In this document: piece after piece, positions 1 to 8,040 of the stretch | Numbering within the stretch: position 1 is the first letter of the stretch | Layout: every line of letters begins with the position of its first letter | From: Cyanobium usitatum str. Tous | Lineage (GTDB): Bacteria > Cyanobacteriota > Cyanobacteriia > PCC-6307 > Cyanobiaceae | NCBI RefSeq assembly: GCF_963920485.1 | Contig: NZ_OY986431.1 | Span: 1 to 64,000, forward strand | DNA length: 64,000 nt | Direction: 5' to 3' | Notes under the pieces: model-generated | Told to the model about the DNA's origin: nothing | Seen by the model: the letters and a program-made list of their open reading frames with translations, nothing else | The model's database searches: none | Program-made: the position numbers and the translations under genes

Positions 1-329
1 GGCTGGGTCTACGGCGTCTGCTCTCCGGAGCTGTCTGCGGTGGCTTGTTTCTGCTGCTGATTCGGGTGGCTTTCACCACCCCCTGGGGCCTGCCTGGCCC
101 AGAACCCGTTGGCGAGGAGGCCACGATTCGCATCGGCGAGCATCTGTTCAGCGATTATCTACTGCCCTTTGAGCTGGCTTCTGTGCTGCTGCTGATGTCG
201 ATGATCGGCGCCATCGTGTTGGCTCGCCGCGATGTGCTCAGCAGCGATGTGATCACAGGTGAGGCAGTAGATCAGGGCCTGATCGAGAAGGAGCGCACCC
301 CTTTGCTGCTGGAAAACTCTCCTCGCTAG
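1..329 (+). CDS. ndhG: NAD(P)H-quinone oxidoreductase subunit 6, NdhG (3' part)
   Basis: The gene is cut by the window start; the reading frame is open from base 3 and about 108 C-terminal residues are visible. NdhG (NuoJ-like) is a membrane-arm subunit of the thylakoid NDH-1 complex, which works in cyclic electron flow and respiration. The visible part has a hydrophobic helix near FLLLIRVAF, then the typical LPFELASVLLLMSMIGAIVLARR segment of the last transmembrane helix, followed by a polar tail. ndhE follows 82 bp downstream on the same strand, the usual ndhA-I-G-E order. The identification rests on the conserved final helix plus this context. Confidence 0.9.
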   Translation, partial: LGLRRLLSGAVCGGLFLLLIRVAFTTPWGLPGPEPVGEEATIRIGEHLFSDYLLPFELASVLLLMSMIGAIVLARRDVLSSDVITGEAVDQGLIEKERTPLLLENSPR

Positions 330-411
330 CGGTCGTTTCCGGGCCACCAGGCCTGCATCAAACCCTTTCCGCACTCTCCCAGCATCGCTGCCACTTCCAT
401 AATCGCCACCC

Positions 412-741
412 ATGGAGCTCACCATTCCCACCACCATCCCCTTGCAGGCCTACCTGGCCCTGGCGGCGGTGTTGTTTTGCACCGGTGTCTGGGGATTGAT
501 CAACAGCCGCAATGCGGTGCGGGTGCTGATGAGCATCGAGCTGATGCTCAATGCCGTCAACATCAACCTGATGGCTTTCTCCAACTATCTCGACGGCCAG
601 CTGATCCGTGGCCAGGTGTTCGCCATCTTCGTGATCACCGTGGCCGCTGCTGAGGCAGCTGTTGGTCTGGCGATCCTGCTCTCCCTCTATCGCAACCGCG
701 AAACGGTTGATATGGAGCGCTTCAACCTGCTGCGCTGGTAG
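412..741 (+). CDS. ndhE: NAD(P)H-quinone oxidoreductase subunit 4L, NdhE
   Basis: A 109-residue protein equivalent to bacterial NuoK, a three-helix proton-channel subunit of the NDH-1 membrane arm. Helix 1 is around residues 10-28, helix 2 contains [19 protein letters not shown] with the buried glutamates typical of NuoK, and helix 3 contains [21 protein letters not shown]. The length matches the family. It starts at an ATG after ndhG and lies 14 bp before the NAD kinase gene, so the kinase is probably in the same transcript. Confidence 0.95.
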   Translation: MELTIPTTIPLQAYLALAAVLFCTGVWGLINSRNAVRVLMSIELMLNAVNINLMAFSNYLDGQLIRGQVFAIFVITVAAAEAAVGLAILLSLYRNRETVDMERFNLLRW

Positions 742-755
742 CTGGTTCTTTAGCG

Positions 756-1691
756 ATGCGGCTTGAGCGGGTCTGGCTGATTTCAAGGTCTGGCAGCCAG
801 GCGGCCCACCGCCAGGCCAAGCGCTGCGCAGAAGATCTGTCGGCCCAGGGGGTGCACGTGGTGGTGGCCTCTAGTGGCCTGGCCCGCAATCCCTTTCCCG
901 GCTTGCTGGCCACGGAAGCCGAGCTGCCCGATCTAGCCCTGGTGCTGGGGGGTGATGGCACCGTGCTCGGTGCGGCGCGCCATCTGGCCCCCCTCGATGT
1001 GCCGATCCTCAGTTTCAATGTGGGCGGCCACCTCGGCTTTCTCACCCACGATCGCCGCCTGCTGCGCCTGAGCAGCGACGCCCTTAAGAGCGAGGAGGAG
1101 AGCCTTTGGGACCGGCTGCGTCAAGACCGCTTTGCCCTGGAGCGGCGCATGATGTTACAGGCCCATATCGACCGGGGCGACGGCGTTGATGGCTCAGAGA
1201 TTGCCCACCTGGCTCTCAACGACTTCTATTTCCGGCCCTGCCTCGATGAGGTGTCCCCCACCTGTGTGCTGGAGCTGGAGATCGATGGTGAGGTGGTGGA
1301 TCAATACCGCGGCGACGGCCTGATCATCGCCACTCCCACCGGCTCCACTGGCTACGCCATGGCTGCCGGTGGGCCGATCCTGCACCCGGGCATAGAAGCG
1401 ATCGTGGTTAATCCGATCTGCCCGATGAGCCTCTCGAGCCGGGCCGTGGTGGTGCCGCCCAGGGCCCAGCTTTCGGTGTGGCCCCTGGGCGAAACCAGTC
1501 GCCGGGTCAAGCTCTGGAAAGATGGCGCCCACGCCACCGTGCTGGAACCTGGCGATCGGGCCTTGGTGGAGCGCAGCCCCCACCCGGCCCTGCAGGTGCT
1601 GCTGGAGCAAAGCCCCTCCTACTACCGCACGCTCACCCACAAGCTGCACTGGGCCGGCAGCCTCACCGCCATCGAGCCCTCCCACAACTAA
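756..1691 (+). CDS. nadK: NAD kinase
   Basis: This 311-residue ATP-NAD kinase makes NADP from NAD in the cytoplasm. The family signatures are present: the GGDGT motif ([16 protein letters not shown], about residues 63-78), followed by [10 protein letters not shown], and the substrate-binding [19 protein letters not shown] around residues 191-209. It sits 14 bp after ndhE, and a CYTH protein follows 30 bp later. Cyanobacteria usually carry two NAD kinases; this ndhE-linked copy is the one found beside the ndh operon in picocyanobacteria. Placement with NADPH-using NDH-1 genes is suggestive, but no direct link can be read from the sequence. Confidence 0.95.
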   Translation: MRLERVWLISRSGSQAAHRQAKRCAEDLSAQGVHVVVASSGLARNPFPGLLATEAELPDLALVLGGDGTVLGAARHLAPLDVPILSFNVGGHLGFLTHDRRLLRLSSDALKSEEESLWDRLRQDRFALERRMMLQAHIDRGDGVDGSEIAHLALNDFYFRPCLDEVSPTCVLELEIDGEVVDQYRGDGLIIATPTGSTGYAMAAGGPILHPGIEAIVVNPICPMSLSSRAVVVPPRAQLSVWPLGETSRRVKLWKDGAHATVLEPGDRALVERSPHPALQVLLEQSPSYYRTLTHKLHWAGSLTAIEPSHN

Positions 1692-1721
1692 ACCCCTGCT
1701 GCCCTCGCCCGAAATCGCCCC

Positions 1722-2288
1722 ATGGCCCTGGAAATTGAACGCCGCTTTTTGGTGCAGGGGCTGGACTGGCGCCGCCATATCTGCTGGCAAGCCCAGCTGC
1801 AGCAGGGCTACCTGGTGGCGAGCGCCGATGGCTTCACCGTGCGGGTGCGCCGTGCCAGCGGTGACGAGGCCGTAGCCGGTGCCTGGCTCACCCTCAAGGC
1901 CCGCACCGAGCAGCGCTTTGAAGCCCCGGGCCAACTGCCGGAGGGATTGGTGCGCCAGGAATTCGAATACGCCATACCAGAGGCGGATGCTGCTGCCCTG
2001 CTGGCGTTGGCGCCCCAGAGCCTTTGCAAAGTGCGCTACGGCCTTGATCTGCCAGGTGGGGAGTGGGTGCTCGACGTCTTTGAGGGTGCCAACGCACCGC
2101 TGGTGGTGGCCGAGGTGGAACTGGAGCAGCAGGGGCTGGAGCAAGGCCTGGCCCTGCAGCCGCCCGCCTGGTGCGGGCGTGAGCTAACTGGGTGCCATGA
2201 GCTCAGCAATGCGGCCCTCGCCCGCCGGCCCCTGGCGCTCTGGCCAGAAGCGGAGCGCTTGGCCCTGTTCGAGCCTGCAGCTAGCTAA
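1722..2288 (+). CDS. CYTH domain protein (triphosphate tunnel family)
   Basis: A 188-residue protein beginning with the diagnostic EIERRFLV motif of the CYTH superfamily (class IV adenylate cyclases, thiamine triphosphatases and inorganic triphosphatases). Further acidic and basic strand motifs follow, including FTVRVRR, WLTLKAR, RQEFEYAIP, KVRYGL, WVLDVFEG and VVAEVELE, which would line the metal-triphosphate tunnel. Bacterial members often hydrolyse inorganic tripolyphosphate; the actual substrate cannot be read here. The gene follows nadK closely on the same strand and converges with a small LuxR-type regulator, overlapping it by 4 bp at the stop codons. Confidence 0.85.
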   Translation: MALEIERRFLVQGLDWRRHICWQAQLQQGYLVASADGFTVRVRRASGDEAVAGAWLTLKARTEQRFEAPGQLPEGLVRQEFEYAIPEADAAALLALAPQSLCKVRYGLDLPGGEWVLDVFEGANAPLVVAEVELEQQGLEQGLALQPPAWCGRELTGCHELSNAALARRPLALWPEAERLALFEPAAS

Positions 2289-2566
2289 GACTTGCCGGGC
2301 TCAATCGAGCAGCAGTTGAAGCCGTCACGGCAGATTTTGCCGTGGTCCATGGCCCAATTCAGCAGGGCTACCCGGTTCTTGGCGCCTGTTTTGGTGAACA
2401 CGTTGCTGACGTGGTTGTCCACGGTGCGCTTGCTGATCGTCAGCGATTCGGCGATCTCCTGGTTGGTGAGGCCCTTGGCCACCAATTCGATGATCTCAAT
2501 TTCCCGCTCCGAGAGCTCATGGCGCACCTGGCCTAGGGAGCCTCCCGTGGCGTGATCGGAAACCAT
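2285..2566 (-). CDS. Small LuxR-type (GerE) transcriptional regulator
   Basis: A 93-residue protein that is essentially one LuxR C-terminal helix-turn-helix: LSEREIEIIELVAKGLTNQE, then IAESLTISKRTVDNHVSNVF, which contains the recognition helix. No receiver domain is present. It resembles the stand-alone redox-responsive LuxR regulators of cyanobacteria (PedR type), and cysteines near the C-terminus (CRDGFNCC) are compatible with redox sensing; that role is inference. I chose the ATG at 2566 because GTGAGG lies 9 bases upstream. An in-frame ATG at 2590 has no obvious ribosome-binding site. It is divergent from metF. Confidence 0.85.
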   Translation of the reverse strand: MVSDHATGGSLGQVRHELSEREIEIIELVAKGLTNQEIAESLTISKRTVDNHVSNVFTKTGAKNRVALLNWAMDHGKICRDGFNCCSIEPGKS

Positions 2567-2613
2567 GGGCCCAAGCCTCACCCTTGTCATCACTGTAGGC
2601 AGGGTGTTGTTCC

Positions 2614-3531
2614 ATGATGCCCATAAGTGGCACGATTGGTTTGTTGCTTCAAAAGGCCCTTGCCAGCGGGCAGCCAGCTCTCACCGCAGAGGTGATGCCA
2701 CCGCGGGGAGGAGACCCCTCGCGCTCTTTGGCGGCGGCAGGGGCCCTGCGGGGCTGGGTCCATGCGGTAAACGTCACGGATGGCAGCCGTGCCGTGATGC
2801 GGATGAGCAGCCTGGCCCTATGCCGCCTGCTGCTTGACGCCGGCATCGAGCCGGTGCTGCAGCTGGCCTGCCGCGATCGCAACCGCATTGCCCTGCAGGC
2901 CGAATTACTCGGTGCCCATGCCCTAGGCGTGCGCAACCTGCTCTGCCTCACCGGCGATCCGGTGCGGGCCGGCGACCAGCCCGGGGCTCGCCCGGTGAAT
3001 GAGCTGGAGGCGGTGCGGCTGCTGCAGCTGGTGCAGCAGTTCAATGGCGGCCAGGATCCGGTGCAAGGTGAGCTGCCCGATGGACCCACCGACCTATTTG
3101 CCGGTGCCGCTGCCGATCCCCAGTCGGCTAGTTGGAGTGGTCTCAAGAGCCGGCTGCTGCGCAAGAAGCAGGCCGGTGCCCGCTTCGTGCAAACCCAGAT
3201 GGTGATGGACGCCGAAGCCCTCAAGCGCTTTGTCGGTGACCTTGCCGCACCGCTTGATCTGCCCGTGCTGGCGGGTGTGTTTCTACTCAAATCGGCTCGC
3301 AACGCCGCCTTCATCAACCGGGTGGTGCCCGGCGCCAACATTCCCCAGGCCGTGATCGACCGGCTGGCGGCGGCGCCAGATCAGGCGGCTGAGGGCATAG
3401 CTATCGCTGCGGAACAGGTGGGCACCTATCTCCAGATTGCCCAGGGGGTGCATCTGATGGCCATTAAGGCGGAGGAGCGAATTCCGGCGATCCTGCAGCA
3501 GGCCGGCCTGAAGCCCTTGGCGCCTGTCTAG
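2614..3531 (+). CDS. metF: Methylenetetrahydrofolate reductase
   Basis: A 305-residue FAD-dependent enzyme of one-carbon metabolism that reduces 5,10-methylenetetrahydrofolate to the 5-methyl form for methionine synthesis. Recognisable segments are TAEVMPPRGGDP near the N-terminus, VNVTDGS (about 54-60), the LACRDRNRIALQAELLGAHA region with the following NLLCLTGDP, and the FVQTQMV strand around residue 190. ATG codons stand at 2614 and 2617. Its last 4 bases overlap the convergent nucleotidyltransferase gene. Nothing about the protein is unusual. Confidence 0.93.
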   Translation: MMPISGTIGLLLQKALASGQPALTAEVMPPRGGDPSRSLAAAGALRGWVHAVNVTDGSRAVMRMSSLALCRLLLDAGIEPVLQLACRDRNRIALQAELLGAHALGVRNLLCLTGDPVRAGDQPGARPVNELEAVRLLQLVQQFNGGQDPVQGELPDGPTDLFAGAAADPQSASWSGLKSRLLRKKQAGARFVQTQMVMDAEALKRFVGDLAAPLDLPVLAGVFLLKSARNAAFINRVVPGANIPQAVIDRLAAAPDQAAEGIAIAAEQVGTYLQIAQGVHLMAIKAEERIPAILQQAGLKPLAPV

Positions 3532-4709
3532 TTGGCGTTGCTCAAGGCCAGGTCGGTGCCAAGTAGCTCGGCCATCGCCTTCTGCTGCGGCGATGGTGAC
3601 AACACATCCTGCCGGCGCACATCGGTGATCAGCCAGTCGAGGGCGGCCTCCTGCAGATCGAAGTGGTCGCCGTTGCGGTCAACGCAGTAGCGACCAAACA
3701 CCAGCTTCTCAACCAGTCGCACTCCGGCCCCGATGCGGGAGTAGTCAAAGATGATCGAGTTGTCGATTGTGGCCCCTTCGCAGATGTGGCAATTGGGGCC
3801 AATCATCGCCGGGCCAATAATTGTGGCGCCATTTTCAATGCGAGTCATCCCGCCCACGTAAATGGGACCGGTGATATTGATCTCATCCCAGTTGGCCGCT
3901 ACGTTGAGGCCGGCAAATACCCCTGGCCGCACCTCCTTGCCAGGGATCTGAACCTGGCGCACCTGACCCTGCAAAACGCTGCGGATCGCCTGCCAGTAAT
4001 CCGGCACCTTGCCGATATCAACCCATTCAAACTCCATTGGCAGGGCGTAGAAGGCTGCGCCGGCCTCCACCAGTTTGGGAAATAGGTCGGAGCCGATATC
4101 GAAGGGCTGGTTGCTTGGCACAAAGTCGAGCACCTCTGGCTCGAAGATATAAATGCCGGTATTGATCATGTCGCTGGCGGCCTCGTCTACCGCCGGCTTT
4201 TCCTGGAAGGAGCGCACCCTGCCGTCGTCGTCTGTGACGACCACGCCATAACTGCTCACCTGCTCCTTGGGTACTCGCTTGGTGATCATGCTGGCCATGG
4301 CTCCCTTGGCCTTATGGCGACGCACCGCTTCGCTTAGATCAAGGTCGATTAGGGCATCACCGCAGAGCACCACAAAGGTGTCGTCGAAGAAGCGCTGGAA
4401 ATTCTGGATCTTTTTTAGCCCTCCCGCCGATCCCATCGCGTCGCCGATCAGCTCACCGTCCTCGATGCGCCCTTCAAAGCTGTAGGCGATTTCAACACCG
4501 AAGCGCTGACCATCGCGGAAGTAGTTCTCGATCTCCTCAGCCAGGTGAGAGACGTTCACCATGATTTCGGTGAAGCCGTGCTCCCGCAGCAGCTCCAGCA
4601 GAAACTCCATCACGGGTTTCTGCAGGATGGGGATCATCGGCTTGGGGATCGTGTGCGTGATGGGCCGCACCCGTGTTCCCTTGCCAGCAGCCAGGATCAT
4701 CGCCTTCAT
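3528..4709 (-). CDS. NDP-sugar pyrophosphorylase (mannose-1-phosphate guanylyltransferase-like)
   Basis: This 393-residue protein has an N-terminal nucleotidyltransferase domain starting MKAMILAAGKGTRVRPIT, with the KPMIPILQKPVMEF continuation that binds the nucleotide. A C-terminal left-handed beta-helix follows with hexapeptide-like repeats (IYVGGMTRIENGATIIGPAM, IGPNCHICEGATIDNSIIFD). This architecture makes activated sugars such as GDP-mannose or glucose-1-phosphate derivatives for cell-surface polysaccharide. The exact sugar is not determinable. It lies 23 bp downstream of scpA on the same strand. Confidence 0.85.
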   Translation of the reverse strand: MKAMILAAGKGTRVRPITHTIPKPMIPILQKPVMEFLLELLREHGFTEIMVNVSHLAEEIENYFRDGQRFGVEIAYSFEGRIEDGELIGDAMGSAGGLKKIQNFQRFFDDTFVVLCGDALIDLDLSEAVRRHKAKGAMASMITKRVPKEQVSSYGVVVTDDDGRVRSFQEKPAVDEAASDMINTGIYIFEPEVLDFVPSNQPFDIGSDLFPKLVEAGAAFYALPMEFEWVDIGKVPDYWQAIRSVLQGQVRQVQIPGKEVRPGVFAGLNVAANWDEINITGPIYVGGMTRIENGATIIGPAMIGPNCHICEGATIDNSIIFDYSRIGAGVRLVEKLVFGRYCVDRNGDHFDLQEAALDWLITDVRRQDVLSPSPQQKAMAELLGTDLALSNAN

Positions 4710-4732
4710 GGGCGCCAGCCTAGACGCACCGC

Positions 4733-5623
4733 TTAAGCCGCCAGCACCTGCTCCGCCGCAGCGAGGGCTGGCACTAGGGGCAGTTGGCGGGTCTCGCCAG
4801 GGTTGAGCAGGCGCCGCAGGTGCAGAGGGCCAAACAGCCCGCCCTGCTGGTCGAGTTCCACCTTGCCCTGGTGGCAGAGAAACAACAGAGCCCAGAAAAC
4901 CCCCACCCGGTCCCGGTCCAGCTCGGCGTCCGCAGCCTTGGCTTCCACGTGGGCAGCCCAGTCGCGCACCAGCTCGTTGAAGCCGGCCCAGGCATGGCCA
5001 GGCTCCCAGCTGAGTAAAAACTGGCTGAGAGCGGCGGTGGTTTCTGGCAACTTCTCGCGGTGCGCTAGGGCCGCTACCTGCTCAATCGCGGCCCTTTCGC
5101 TATAGCGCTTGGGGCGGTGGCGCGGCCGAATCCGACCCTCGTCCGCTTCTAGTCGCTCGGCGATGTCCTCGAGCTGGCGGATCAATTCCCCCAGAGTCAC
5201 CGGTCGTTGTAGGGGGGGCGGTGCTACGGGCCGGCGCCAGAGGTGCCTTTCCGGTCGCTGCGGTAGGGCCAGGGCGGGGTTCACCAGCCAGCCTTGGCCA
5301 TCGGCATCGAAATCAAAGCCGATGTCGTCCTGCTCTGGCGCCTCCTGCGCAAAGGTGGCCGCTTCCAGCACCTCGGCTTTGAGGCTCACCAACACCGAGG
5401 CCGCCAAAAAAGCCTCACTGGTTTCGGCCAGGTCCTGTTCGTAGCTGCCGCCCCGGCTTGGTGCATTTGTTAGCACTAGGCGGGGCACCACCATGCGCTG
5501 GCGCAGCTGGTCGAGAAAGCCATCCACCACGGCGATCACGTCCACATCCCATGGGTCGAGATCGCCCCGCTCCGCCGCGTCCTGGAGCAGGCGAATGGCC
5601 AATCTTGCGCCTGCTTCAGCCAA
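4733..5623 (-). CDS. scpA: Segregation and condensation protein A
   Basis: A 296-residue kleisin that bridges SMC heads in the bacterial condensin complex. The N-terminus (ARLAIRLLQDAAERGDLDPW, then DVDVIAVVDGFLDQL) and the C-terminal winged-helix region (VGVFWALLFLCHQGKVELDQ) are characteristic of ScpA. The only suitable start is a TTG at 5623, preceded by an AGGG-type site. scpB is not in the window. The gene is followed at 23 bp by the sugar nucleotidyltransferase, and the LapA-like gene lies upstream in the same orientation. Confidence 0.9.
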   Translation of the reverse strand: MAEAGARLAIRLLQDAAERGDLDPWDVDVIAVVDGFLDQLRQRMVVPRLVLTNAPSRGGSYEQDLAETSEAFLAASVLVSLKAEVLEAATFAQEAPEQDDIGFDFDADGQGWLVNPALALPQRPERHLWRRPVAPPPLQRPVTLGELIRQLEDIAERLEADEGRIRPRHRPKRYSERAAIEQVAALAHREKLPETTAALSQFLLSWEPGHAWAGFNELVRDWAAHVEAKAADAELDRDRVGVFWALLFLCHQGKVELDQQGGLFGPLHLRRLLNPGETRQLPLVPALAAAEQVLAA

Positions 5624-5716
5624 TCGTGCCCTGCTGCCTCCACTGAGTCATTGGCCGCAAGCTACCGGTGTTGGCCGTTTCGCACCAGCACCCTTGCCAG
5701 AGCACCACCGCTGGGG

Positions 5717-6106
5717 TCAGCCAACGGACACGGTCATGGCCTCGGCGGCATCGGGATTGGCGGGAGCCGAGCTTTGCCCGGCCGCTGGCAGCAGCCCCAG
5801 CTGGGCATCCACCGTGGCTCGGTAGCGCTGCAGGTCGTTTTCCAGCTCCTGGATGCGCACCTGTTGGGCGGCGAATTCGCCCTGGCTCTGCACCGCTTCC
5901 ACCTTGCGCACCACCCCGGTCCACACCGCAAACACCCAGGCGGCGGTGGCGCCGATACCTCCCACTAGCAGCAGCAGGGCGGCTAGGGGCAGGGTGCCGC
6001 TCAGACCGGGCAGGAAGTGGACCGTGGTGGGCGCTGTGTTCTCCAGGGTGAACATCACCATGGCTAGGCCAAAGCTGAAGATCAGCAGAAAGTTCAGCTG
6101 TTTCAT
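5717..6106 (-). CDS. LapA family membrane protein (DUF1049-like)
   Basis: A 129-residue protein with two N-terminal transmembrane helices (residues about 2-20, FLLIFSFGLAMVMFTLEN, and about 37-60, LAALLLLVGGIGATAAWVFAV). A predicted coiled-coil/polar domain (VEAVQSQGEFAAQQVRIQEL) and an acidic tail follow. This is the layout of LapA/DUF1049 proteins, which are common in cyanobacteria and of poorly defined envelope function. I preferred the ATG at 6106 (MKQLNF) over a 13-codon extension because it places the helix at the N-terminus. Confidence 0.8.
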   Translation of the reverse strand: MKQLNFLLIFSFGLAMVMFTLENTAPTTVHFLPGLSGTLPLAALLLLVGGIGATAAWVFAVWTGVVRKVEAVQSQGEFAAQQVRIQELENDLQRYRATVDAQLGLLPAAGQSSAPANPDAAEAMTVSVG

Positions 6107-6185
6107 CTCAGGAGCGTAATTAGGGCAACCCAGGGGTGAACTCACCGCGGGCTATCTGCACAATTTTGTTACCCAGGGCGGCTGA

Positions 6186-7766
6186 TCAGGCCGGCAGGGC
6201 TGGCGCCGATAGCAGCGGTTGGCGAATCAGATCGCCCGGCGGTGGCTGAATCACCTTGGCCAGGGCGGTGGTCTCCCTTTGCACCAGAGCTTCGATCGAG
6301 GCCCGGTAGGTGTCGGTCATCACCCGGGGGTAGAGGCCGATGCCCACGATCGGCACCAGTAGGCAGCTGATCACGTAGATCTCCCGCGGCTCCGCATCCA
6401 CCAGGTGGGTGTGGGAGGCCAGCTCGGTGTTTTCCTTGCCGAAGAAGATTTCCCGCAGCATCGAGAGCAGGTACACCGGGGTGAGGATCACGCCCACCGC
6501 CGCTAGGGCCGCCATCACGATGCGGAAGCTGAGCGAATAGGCCTCGCTGGTCACGAAGCCCGTGAACACCATCAGCTCGGACACGAAGCCACTCATGCCT
6601 GGTAGGGCAAGGGAGGCCAGGGAACAGATGGTCCAGAGGGCAAACATCTTGCGCATCTTCTGGCCAATCCCGCCCATGTCGTCGAGCTGCAGGGTGTGGG
6701 TGCGGTCGTAGGTGGCGCCCACCAGGAAGAACAGGCTGGCTCCGATCAGGCCGTGGCTGATCATTTGCAACATGGCGCCGCTGGTGCCCAGGGCACTGAA
6801 GCTGCCGATGCCGATCAGCACAAAGCCCATGTGGCTGATTGAGCTGTAGGCGATCTTGCGCTTGAGGTTGCGCTGGGCAAACGAGGTGAGGGCGGCGTAG
6901 ATGATGTTCACCACCCCCAGCACCACCAGCAGCGGCGCAAATTGGGCGTGGCCTTCTGGCAGCAGCTGCACGTTGAAGCGCAGCAGGGCGTAGCCGCCCA
7001 TCTTCAGCAAGATGCCGGCCAGCAGCATGTGCACCGGAGCCGTGGCTTCGCCGTGGGCATCGGGCAGCCAGGTGTGCAGCGGCACGATCGGCAGCTTCAC
7101 CCCAAAGGCGATAAGCAGGCCTGCGTAGGCGAATAGCTGGAACTTCGTTGAGAAGTCCTTAGCCATCAGGTCCGTGTACTCAAAGCTGGGGGTGCCGCCG
7201 CCGTAGAAGGCCATGGCCAGGCCCACCACCAAAATGAACAGGGAGCTACCGGCTGTGTAGAGGATGAATTTGGTGGCGGCGTACTGACGCTTTTTGCCGC
7301 CCCAGATCGCCAGCAGCAGATACACCGGCAGCAGTTCCAGCTCCCAGGCCAGGAAGAACAGCAGCATGTCCTGCACGGCGAATACGGCGATCTGGCCGCC
7401 ATCCATGAGCAGCAGCAGGAAATAAAAGAGCTTGGGCTTGAAGGTCACCGGCCAGGCCGCCAGAGCCGCCAGGGAGGTGATGAAGCTGGTGAGCAGGATC
7501 AGGGGCATCGAGATGCCGTCCGCCCCAACCGACCAGGCCAACCCCAGGCTGGGTAGCCACTGCACCCGCTCCACTAACTGCAGACCTTCGACCGCCGGGT
7601 CATAGCCGTTGAGGTAGGCCCCCACGGTGATCAAGAAGGTGATCAGGGTGATGCCAAGGGCATACCAGCGAATCCGCTTGCCGTCGCCGGCATCGGGAAT
7701 GAAAGGAATTACCAGGGCCGCGGCGATCGGGAACAGGATCGACGCGCTCAACCATGGGAAGGGCAC
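6186..7766 (-). CDS. ndhD: NAD(P)H-quinone oxidoreductase chain 4, NdhD
   Basis: This 526-residue, Mrp-antiporter-like proton-pumping subunit of the NDH-1 membrane arm has about 14 transmembrane helices. The conserved channel residues are visible in [20 protein letters not shown] (glutamate of helix 5), [20 protein letters not shown] and [16 protein letters not shown]. The sequence is of the NdhD1 type that pairs with NdhF1 for cyclic electron flow and respiration. The start is a GTG at 7766. It lies downstream of ndhF on the same strand, with about 260 bp between them occupied by two long hairpins. Confidence 0.95.
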   Translation of the reverse strand: MPFPWLSASILFPIAAALVIPFIPDAGDGKRIRWYALGITLITFLITVGAYLNGYDPAVEGLQLVERVQWLPSLGLAWSVGADGISMPLILLTSFITSLAALAAWPVTFKPKLFYFLLLLMDGGQIAVFAVQDMLLFFLAWELELLPVYLLLAIWGGKKRQYAATKFILYTAGSSLFILVVGLAMAFYGGGTPSFEYTDLMAKDFSTKFQLFAYAGLLIAFGVKLPIVPLHTWLPDAHGEATAPVHMLLAGILLKMGGYALLRFNVQLLPEGHAQFAPLLVVLGVVNIIYAALTSFAQRNLKRKIAYSSISHMGFVLIGIGSFSALGTSGAMLQMISHGLIGASLFFLVGATYDRTHTLQLDDMGGIGQKMRKMFALWTICSLASLALPGMSGFVSELMVFTGFVTSEAYSLSFRIVMAALAAVGVILTPVYLLSMLREIFFGKENTELASHTHLVDAEPREIYVISCLLVPIVGIGLYPRVMTDTYRASIEALVQRETTALAKVIQPPPGDLIRQPLLSAPALPA

Positions 7767-7856
7767 GAACCAGGCCTCACCGTTTGTTCGGAGTGTAGAA
7801 ATGCAGTCGGGCCCGGCACTCTGCTGATGGGGGATGTCACACAGAGTTGGGCCTCA

Positions 7857-7925
7857 CGCCCGCCGTTAGCTGATCCCCAGGCACGCGCTTTGCGCTCACG
7901 CCTGGGGATCAGCTAACGGCGGGCG
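7857..7925. repeat. Perfect 26-bp inverted repeat (long hairpin) between ndhF and ndhD
   Basis: Bases 7857-7882 are exactly reverse-complementary to 7900-7925, with a 17-base spacer that itself contains GCGC-TTT-GCGC, so the fold extends to almost the tip. There is no T-tract on either side, so this is not a classical intrinsic terminator. It lies in the non-coding region between the ndhF stop and the ndhD start. It could act as an RNA processing or stability element between the two cistrons, or be a mobile palindromic repeat; neither is proven. Confidence 0.9.
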
Positions 7926-7962
7926 CGGGCGTTGTGGCGAGCAGGGTATGCACGCGGCGTGA

Positions 7963-8040
7963 GGCTCGCTTGGCTGAGCGGCCGAGGCCGTGTTGCCCGC
8001 GCAGCGGGCGTAACGGCCGAACCGCTCAGCCAAGCGAGCC
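7963..8040. repeat. Second long hairpin, overlapping the ndhF stop codon
   Basis: A 19-bp perfect inverted repeat (7963-7981 with 8022-8040) encloses further stems: 7986-7991 with 8013-8018, and 7995-8000 with 8004-8009 around a GCA loop. The right arm contains the last codons and stop of ndhF, which lies on the minus strand and ends at 8026. It is separated by 37 bp from the first hairpin. No T-tract follows on the minus strand. Function is unknown; attenuation or mRNA processing downstream of ndhF is plausible. Confidence 0.9.

Noticed and set aside
1194-2144. Long minus-strand frame (316 codons) opposite nadK and the CYTH gene
   Set aside because: Overlaps two recognised plus-strand genes; composition is the antisense of GC-rich coding sequence and no domain is recognisable.
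2649-3341. Minus-strand frame of 230 codons opposite metF
   Set aside because: Arg/Ser/Pro-rich shadow of metF, no domain.
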